DNA of 64,000 nt. It comes from Hevea brasiliensis. Its lineage: Eukaryota; Streptophyta; Magnoliopsida; Malpighiales; Euphorbiaceae. The stretch is from contig NC_079493.1 in assembly GCF_030052815.1 (NCBI RefSeq), forward strand, positions 62,744,691 through 62,808,690, written 5' to 3'. Both the position numbers and the translations under genes were made by a program. Positions 56,601-64,000 of this stretch are shown piece after piece. The stretch's first letter is position 1. The number at the start of each line of letters is the position of its first letter. The notes under the pieces were generated by a model. The model had not been told where the DNA came from. It did not search any database and saw only the letters and a list, made by a program, of their open reading frames with translations.

Positions 56601-57016
56601 TGATGAATGTAAAGTGATTTTACTTTAATGAAATATGAATGGAAATATTAAGTACTATTTTTTATGACAATTGAATTGAAAAATGTTGTTGAGTTGTGTT
56701 GAGGTAGTAGTGAGTTTGATGAAAAAGGATTATTAGAAGTGTTTTTACAGGTTTTTGAAGAAGTGTTTTCTTAAAATATATACGGCACTCAGCCGAAAAT
56801 TTTTCAAAATATGCGTAAAAATAAAAATGGACAAAAATTTTACTAGCTTTTAAATTTCTGTTAATTGTAAGAAAATGTTCACCACTTCTAAAAAGTAAGA
56901 AAATTATTTTAAAATCCTTGTAGGGTACTTAATGAGTTATCAGAAGATGAAGTTCGATAGTTCATTAGGTATTCTACGGGATCATGTTATGACTTATAGA
57001 GAGGTGAGGTATGACA
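53622..57016 (+). repeat. Element E 3' LTR
   Basis: 3395 bp, TGTAACACCCC to GAGGTATGACA. About 37 bp near the start, holding most of the U3 palindrome, is missing compared with the 5' LTR. Exon-like block 55726-55789, hairpin 56357-56374, TGTCGCAG acceptor ending 56398. The donor-like site near 54457 is damaged (GTTTAGTGG). Confidence 0.95.
55726..55789 (+). other. 64-nt exon-like block (E 3' LTR)
   Basis: Left flank TGTGTGTTTCAG (a better acceptor than in the 5' LTR), right flank GTTTGTGCACAAC. Confidence 0.45.
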
Positions 57017-57021
57017 ATAGA

Positions 57022-57676
57022 GCTATTACTTTTAATTATTCAGTTATTATTCTTTAAGCTTATGCACCACTAAGTAATTTGCTTAGCGCGTTGGATTTTC
57101 CATCGCGTAGGTACTGGAAACCTAACACAGCAGCCGCCATAGTAGCAGCCACCGCAGTAGTACTCTGATTACAGTTGTTCAGATCTACTACAGTCCAGAG
57201 TCTAGAGTCACATCATCAGTTATAATATTTTGCTAGGGCCTATGTATAGACTACTATTTTAGTTCAGGTAATTATAGTTGATGATGTAATAAATTATATT
57301 GATGTTTTTGAGACTGTAAAATAAGCTTATGAATTTTTGTGTATAATTTTCATATGAATGAATGAATGAAAAATATTATTTTCTTGAAATTGAATGAACA
57401 GAAATGAAACGATATGTTATATGACAAGATGAATAGAACAGATATGATATGAAATTGTTTTTGATAGGTAACTATTGGAATCTGCCAGATACCAATAAAA
57501 CAGAGAAGGCTCAGCCTAGGTTTCTACAAAGATAAATTGTGATAAAAAAAATATTACCACATATTTTCTATAAGTTTAAAATTAATAATAAACAGGACAG
57601 CATAAGATAGGGTGCTTTGGCACCGAATGTGGCACTCTTCGCTCGGTTACACTGTAGATGGGTGAGGGGTGTTACA
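57022..57676 (+). repeat. LTR C, part 3
   Basis: The 3' end of C after E. Hairpin 57070-57086 (CTAAG/CTTAG), acceptor-like ATCGCGTAG ending 57110 followed by GTACTGGAA, an AT-rich likely polyadenylation region, TTTTTGATAG near 57468, and the end GAGGGGTGTTACA next to TSD GACCC. Confidence 0.88.
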
Positions 57677-57681
57677 GACCC

Positions 57682-60600
57682 CAGACTCGTGAGTAACCCT
57701 GTGACATAAATATTTGGGACTAAATTAGAGGTTTTGTGAGGATTAAATGACATTAAAAATATCAAAGAAAATTTATGAAAATTAGCCAATCGGTAAAGGG
57801 AAATTATAACCCGATAAGCATAACGAATGGCATTTTGGTCATTTCACTCTCAGACTTAAATTTTGACCTAAATGCTAATTAAAATGAGAGAGATTAAAAC
57901 ACATAAAATAAATTAAATTGTGAAATTTTATATAGAAATAGGAAAAGAAAAGAAAAAGAAATAAAATTATTGCATGAGCATGATGTCATAATGACATCAT
58001 TTAAAAAGGTGTGACCAATTAAAATTTTACAACTAAAATTAAAGGATAAGAAGAGAATAAAATGAATTAAAATTAATAAAAAAATTATTGTCTTCTTCCT
58101 TTGAACCTCCCATGGCCGAACTCCTTTTTAGAATTCTCTCCTCCATTTTTCTTTTCTTAAGCTTGAAATCTTCTCTTTTCTCACCATAAAATCCTAGATT
58201 TCCTTCAATAAAAATTATCCTCACACAATAAGAAAGATTTTGGCTACCAAAAAGTGAAGAAATTTCAAAGTTTACATAAGTCCAAGAAGTGTCTACAAGA
58301 GGTTAGTGCACTACAACCCTTCCTTTCACTTCTAGGTGTAATAAGCATGTCAAATTAGGTTAGAAATTCATGAAATGGAAAGAAATTGTTAAGGATTTGA
58401 ACCCCCCTAAATTCGGTAGCCATGTTGAAGATGAGACTTTGATGTTTTTAATTCATATAAATTGGTGTAGAGATAATGCTTGATAAGATTATATGCCTTA
58501 GAAGTTGAATGAATTGAGTTTGCACAAATTGGATAATTGGAATTAGGGTTTTCACTATAAATTGGGAATTTTGTGCTGTGACTGAAATTTGGCATTATTG
58601 AGATTGATTGTTGCTTATTAGAAGTGCCATGTATGCCAAATTGTAGTTTGGGAGATTGGAGGAAATGAATTGGTTTTGTACTCTTTATGCAGGTTGTGGG
58701 ACTCTTTGAGTCCAGTGTTGATTTTGAGCTATAACTAGAAATGTGTTGCACCATTGGTATGAGGCCAATTGAGATAAAACTAGGACCAAAATACTCCATT
58801 TTTCATGAAGAAACCATGCCCAAAATCTATTCACAACTATACCTAAAAATAGTTTGAATCCGGTTGACCATACCCTAAACCCAGAAAAATGACCAACCTG
58901 TTCATTTGACCATAACGTTTTTTAGAAAGGTCAGAATGACCTGATTTTTATACCATTAGAAAGGCTAAACATAGGAGCACAACTTTCATGGAAAAAATAG
59001 AACCCAGAATTGCCTCTAACCAAATCAAATTGCTAGCTTAAATTAGGTCAACAAAACTGTCCAGAACCAAACTGCTCAGAAATTCTGGACTTAGGCATAC
59101 CCGACCAGTTTTGGTAAAAAGGCCATAACTTGGTCCACAAATTGCAAATACAATTAAACCAGTGTCAAAATTTTTATAAGACATGGATCTACAATATTGG
59201 TGTTTTGACCAAAACCCAGAATCCAAGGGAACTAAGTCAAATTTTTAGAACAAGTTAGTACACCAAATCCTGGAATTTGGCTCAACCACCACTTGACCCC
59301 AGAATAGTGTTTATACTATAACTTTCACTAGGAAATCCCAAATGGGATGAGTCAAACTGTTTTGGAAACCTAAGAGACAAGGCTACAACTTTGATTGAGA
59401 AACTTACCTAAAATTTAGAGTGTAAGAACCCTAAAATGGGAGTCAAAACCACTGACCTAAACCTGGAATCTTATAGACACAGGGTACCTGAGTCTAGGCT
59501 AGTTAATTGGCTATAACTAATTCTTAAAAACTTGAAAAATTGTAATTCAAAAATTTGAGTGATCATAAGACATAGGGTAACAACTTCTATGAAGAACATT
59601 AGGCTTAAAAGTGGCTGTAACATATTCAAATAATTAGGGAAAGATTGACTCTAGAATCTACCTGGTTCTGGAACTAGAGTGAGTTAAGGAATCAGTTATG
59701 GTAATTTGACCATAACTTGAGTTCTAAAACTTCAAATGACATGAATCAAAAAGAAAACAAAGATAAGACATAGAGAAACAACTTCCATGAAGGAAGTGTA
59801 GCCAAATAGTGGCCACATCTTGACTAATTTATCAGGTGAACTTAAGACATTAAATCTGGACCTTGAGAAAGGTTCATAAAATGACTTGTTATATGATATG
59901 AAGTTAATCAAAATGAATTGTTAAACATAAAAGTGACATGAATATGCATGTGGGACTTATGTTTCCCATCATAAGTAATATGAAAATGTTATTAAATACA
60001 ATTAGTACATAATATGAAACTATAAATACTTAATAATATTAATTTGCTCAAAGTATACCTAGACTTATTTATATAGCATGGATTGAATGGTATACCAATT
60101 AGGGACTACAGATTGCAGTATTGCCCATAGGAATAATCATCAATCGACAATATATGTCTAAGATGGTTATTCTATTGGCTTTATGCCTGCCCGTTGGCCA
60201 TTGTGCCTAATTTTATTTCTAGCTTTATGCTTGCCCACTGGCCTTGTACCTGACATGACAGATGTATACATGTTAGACATACAGATGTTTAACTAGTATA
60301 CTCCCGTGTATCCAATTTTTATAGTTTGTTATAGTTTACTTGGGCACATATATGAGTAATAAGTCTTAAATTTAAATAATTACATGAAGAGATTACAGAT
60401 ATAAGCAATGAGATTGAAAATGACATAAATAAACAAAGAAGATCTTAATAACTTACTTGCTCCCAAGATTTCATAAAATATGTAAATGACTTAGAAATTT
60501 ATGAAATTACACCTAGAATAATTATTTTAATTATTTAGTTATTTTTTCTTTATTTTATGCACCACTAAGCGTTATGCTTAGCGTGTTAATTTTTCCATCG

Positions 60601-61044
60601 CGTAGGTACCGGAGAGCAGCAACAACATTAGCAGCAGTAGTGCCTAGATAGGATTTAGCCAAATCTGCTACAGTGTAGGCTGTCACCTTAGCAGTCCATT
60701 TTGGTAGGGCTCATGTATATTTTGATTTTGCATTTTGATCATTGTACATAAGTAAATGTTGTAAATCATTTTGAGATATGTAATTAAATTTTTGAGTTGT
60801 AAATAAATTGTAAATTGTTGTATATGAATTTTATATGAATGAGTGAATGAAACTTATATTTTTTTTTGAAATTTTATGAGCAGAAATGTTATGATATGAC
60901 ATATAGAAATATGAGATGGATATGAAATTGTTTTAACAGGTAAATAGTCTACATCCGCCAAACACTAATAAAACAGAGGAGACTCTGTCTGGGTCTCCAT
61001 AAAAATAAGATGTGATAAAAAAAATTTATACACGTAAGATAATA
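57682..61044 (+). repeat. LTR H, part 3
   Basis: The body of H after C. Donor-like AGAG|GTTAGTGC at 58302; several degenerate copies of the ATAACTT / GACATAG / ATGAAG unit between about 58900 and 59810; hairpin 60565-60581; acceptor ATCGCGTAG ending 60605. It stops at 61044, where LTR I is inserted, roughly 130 bp short of the LTR end as judged from C. Confidence 0.85.
60565..60581 (+). other. Conserved LTR hairpin (H)
   Basis: Stem CTAAGC/GCTTAG, loop of 5, followed by ATCGCGTAG|GTACCGGAG. Confidence 0.62.
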
Positions 61045-63354
61045 TGTAACACCCCTAAGTTCGGTAGTGCGTTCTGCTGTTCCGGTGACCAGTGCTGTCC
61101 GGACAGCTAGGATGCCTAGAACCACACCTTGTTATGAGAGAGGAGACATAAATAATGAAATACAAAAAAAGAAAATACAAGAAAAACAAAGGAAAAATCA
61201 TAGCAAAGAAATGTAACCGAATAAGTGAGCCGGGAAACCTAGCGATGGGTGACCGCACCGGGAAGTCACGGAGTGGACCGTTGACTAGCCCTGGACTGCG
61301 GGGAACCCTGGAAAACATTTTTTGGACTTAAATAGAACCTTATTGAAGAATAAATATCATTAGAAAGATCAAAGAAAAATTAAATAATTAGTACAAAGAA
61401 AAGTGAGAAATCGAAAAACGGACAAAACTCTTGTTCTGAAAAATCTGAATGCCACCCGAGCAGGGTATTATGGTCATTTGACATCCCGAATTGTCTTTTG
61501 ACCTAAATTTCCATTAAAAATAAATAATATTACACTTAGAAAATGAAATGAAAAATTTGTTTAGTGGTACCTAAAATAAATAGCCAAAAATGGAGTGGAA
61601 ATGGTGTAAATAAAACATTAAACTTATAATATGGTTAAATAATGTGAGTGGGCCACTAAAGGAATAAACTAAAGACATAGTGGGGCAGGTGTACATCCAT
61701 TATCCAAGGCAGAAACTTCATCTTCTCCATTGTACCAAAGTTGCCGTGAATGAAGGGAGAGGAAACTCCATGGACATTTTCATGCAAGCTTGATCCATCC
61801 CTCCATTTCAACTCCATTCACTTGGGTTCCTTCATGAAACTTTGTCTACTCATCACAAGGAAGAGTTTGATACTAAATTTGAGAAGTTTAAGCAAGGTTT
61901 AACAAGCTCCAAGCATAAGGTAAGTCCATAATTTTGAAGATAGCTTTGTTAAGTTTTGTGTGCATGTTATGGGTGTTGGTTTTGTGAAGGAAAATTTTGA
62001 GTTTGAAGAGTTATTGTTGTTTTCATTTTGGACAGCCATGGAGTCACATTTTTGATGAGATATTTATGCATATAATTGATGAGGAATAATGTTGATCATG
62101 GTGATTTAATATCCTAGTGGATTATTTCACATATATATGGTGATTTATGCACTTGGATGGGAATTGGTAAATTGTAGGGCACTTTGATGTTGAAGAACAA
62201 TTTTCGGCAGCTTGGGAACCCTTGAATAATTGTATGTATTGATGGAAGTGTTGGCAGAATGTTGACATAGAAGAATTGATGAATGTATATGTAAATTAGT
62301 AGTGGAGATTATATGTAATGATTAGGTGTATTTATGTACATATATTGCTAAATTTGGACTTTGTGGTTTAGGGTTGTATTTGATGTATTGAGAATGTTTG
62401 TATTCTGTCCAAATTGACCATAGTAAGAAGTGATAAATGAATATGGAAAGGTATAAAATCAGAATTGGGTATGGGGATTTAAGGTAGAGCAAGTTAAATG
62501 TGTGTTTGAATTGGGGTTTGAAAGACACATAGAGGGCAGTGTGAAAATAGACCTATAACTTAAAAGGTGTAACCTCAATTGGTATGAGATCAATTGGAGG
62601 TGAAACTAGGCACAAAATGTGCCAACTTTCATTGAGAAAACATACCAAAATTCTGCTTGCAAGGTGACCTAAGAAAATGACCAATTCGGATTAGGTGCAA
62701 TTAGGACCTGAAAAATGACCAATTGGGCAGCAGTGAGTGTTTAGGCCATAACTCACTCAAAACATGTCCAATTGACCTGAAATTTTAACCAAGAATAGTT
62801 AAGACCCATACCTACAAGTCTTATGAAGACACCAAAGCCCAGAAATGACCATAAGCAAGTCAAACAACTTGCACAAGTTCGGGTCCAAAAACTGGCCGAA
62901 CCAGAGTTGACCAAATTGACCTAAAATTGACCTAATTTGATACCAATTGACCAGCAATAGTGTAATGACCATAACTTGGTCTACTTAACTCGGATTGACC
63001 TAAAATTTTGCACCGCGGTCCATAAGACCTAGATCTACAAGTTTGTAGTTTTGACCGAGACCCGAAAACCAAGGGAACTAGATCATCCGGCTAGGTCAAA
63101 CCAGTGTCCCGGAATTCAGCAATTTGCATTAAAATGCACTAAACAAGAAAATGACTTTGGTAAAACGTACCAAACCTAAAACCCTATCGAATGTGAGATA
63201 TTAACGACACAAAAACCTAATTTACCTAAAACGCAACGAGGGTCGGTATATTAGGTGATTAAGTGAATAATTGAGTTCAGTGCATTATTTACCAAACACC
63301 ATCAATAGAGACAGTTTAATTTAGTACTGAAACACTTCAAATTGTGTTTCTCAG

Positions 63355-63417
63355 TTAACAAGGACTCAGCAAAAGGGAAAGAAATACTGAGTCAAGACCA
63401 GGAGACAAATATCAGAG
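63355..63417 (+). other. 63-nt exon-like block (LTR I)
   Basis: Left flank TGTGTTTCTCAG, right flank GTTTGTGCACAAC. 7-bp complementary arms as in F. Confidence 0.5.
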
Positions 63418-63870
63418 GTTTGTGCACAACTAGTTTTCAACTGATTTTACTCTGAATAATATTTCATATGATTAATTGTATGTTATTGTTTTAAATTGTG
63501 TTTGTGCACAACAACTATTTCTCTTGAATTTTTCAATTGAAATAAATATTGACTATTTGTATATTATTGTTTTAAATTGTGGAAATGTGTTTGATGGACA
63601 CTTATTGATTAAAAAACATTGTGAATGGTTTGAAACTGTGAAAAATTGTTTGAATGATATTGATGGATACTTATTGATTGAAAAGCACGTAAATGGTTTT
63701 GTGGAAATTGAAGTGAATTACGAATTGTGTTGCCATTTTGTGAATGAAATTATAACTTTGGAAATTTATTGGATTCTTACGGATCATTTGAATAAAATGT
63801 TTGGAATTGTTTTGACTCACAATTGGCATGACACTGATACTATGTTCCTCCTCCATTAATGGGGTGAGTG

Positions 63871-63956
63871 TGATTATTCCTCCCTCTTTGACTTATCAGT
63901 CTGGGGTGAGTATGATTATGTTCCTCCCTCTTTGACTTATCAGTCTGAGGTGAGTG
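63871..63956 (+). repeat. Two-copy tandem repeat in LTR I
   Basis: Units of 42 and 44 bp, each with CCTCCCTCTTTGACTTATCA and GGTGAGT. Confidence 0.8.
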
Positions 63957-64000
63957 TGGATGAGTACTCATTAGATAGCTAGCTTCCTCCCTCATTGATT

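Larger units (their letters stand above)
35136..57016 (+). mobile_element. Element E: chromovirus interrupted by F and a copia LTR
   Basis: This gypsy element has TSD ATAGA (35131-35135, 57017-57021), LTRs of 3448 and 3395 bp, a PBS and a polypurine tract. About 11.7 kb remains once F and the copia LTR with their TSDs are removed. Its LTR family differs from A/B but the gene order is the same. All domains are identifiable, but the frame has many stops, a protease active-site change and an integrase deletion. It is inserted in LTR C. Confidence 0.95.
27211..57676 (+). mobile_element. Solo LTR C (gypsy), split by D and E
   Basis: It has the outer TSD GACCC (27206-27210, 57677-57681). Its own sequence is 27211-30265, 34493-35135 and 57022-57676, which sum to 4353 bp. 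It starts TGTAACGCCCTCACC and ends GAGGGGTGTTACA. There is no internal region. It belongs to the same broad family as D and H. Confidence 0.93.
61045..64000 (+). repeat. LTR I (F-like gypsy LTR), truncated by the window end
   Basis: Begins TGTAACACCCCTAAG with an intact U3 block (CTGTTCCGGTGACCAGTG) and box CTAGCGATGGGTGACC. Donor AAG|GTAAGTCC at 61920; exon-like block 63355-63417 with GACTCAG/CTGAGTC arms. The sequence after the block is partly duplicated: a second GTTTGTGCACAAC lies at about 63499. Whether it is a full element or a solo LTR cannot be seen. Confidence 0.88.

Overview
The window looks like plant (eudicot) nuclear heterochromatin. It is made almost entirely of nested Ty3/gypsy LTR retrotransposons with very long (3.1-4.4 kb) LTRs, plus a Cassandra-type TRIM that carries 5S rRNA sequence and one Ty1/copia solo LTR. 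The species cannot be fixed from sequence alone. I see no convincing host gene. All boundaries below were read directly from TG...CA LTR ends, 5-bp target-site duplications (TSDs), tRNA-iMet primer sites and polypurine tracts.

Layout, outermost layer first. (H) A gypsy LTR on the + strand starts at 1625. It is split into 1625-1853, 27196-27210 and 57682-61044. (B) A minus-strand Tekay/Del-like chromovirus, 1854-27190 (TSD ATGAA), sits in H. B is itself split by a complete plus-strand element A, 8849-19920 (TSD ATCCC), and by a solo LTR S1, 5098-8231 (TSD GTTGT). (C) A 4.35-kb solo LTR, 27211-57676 (TSD GACCC), sits in H only 15 bp beyond the TSD of B. C is split by a reverse-oriented solo LTR D, 30266-34487 (TSD GAAAG), and by a plus-strand chromovirus E, 35136-57016 (TSD ATAGA). 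E is split by solo LTR F, 39136-47560 (TSD TTCAA), and by a copia solo LTR, 48083-49804 (TSD GTTTG). F is split by an odd composite, 39210-44088 (TSD GCCTA). Its left end is a gypsy LTR (G) and its right end is a Cassandra tandem with three 5S-bearing LTR copies. (I) Another gypsy LTR starts at 61045 inside H and runs off the window. The deepest chain is H>C>E>F>G/Cassandra.

A, B and E each carry one gag-protease-reverse transcriptase-RNase H-integrase-chromodomain reading frame. All three are dead: each has several nonsense codons and frameshifts, and E has lost catalytic integrase and protease residues. Removing the nested insertions gives about 11.1 kb for A and B and 11.7 kb for E.

The most interesting signal is inside the LTRs. 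Very different LTR families share one ordered architecture: a palindrome near the LTR start, a TATA box in several copies, a splice-donor-like site about 200-255 nt downstream, a 63-64-nt exon-like block in one branch of families, and a small hairpin just upstream of an acceptor-like CAG/TAG. The hairpin stem keeps pairing while its bases change (CTAAGCA/TGCTTAG versus CTGAGT/ACTCAG). This suggests a spliced, structured LTR leader. A and B also share a 75-nt GT...AG intron-like insertion inside integrase that E lacks. These are predictions from sequence and need RNA evidence.
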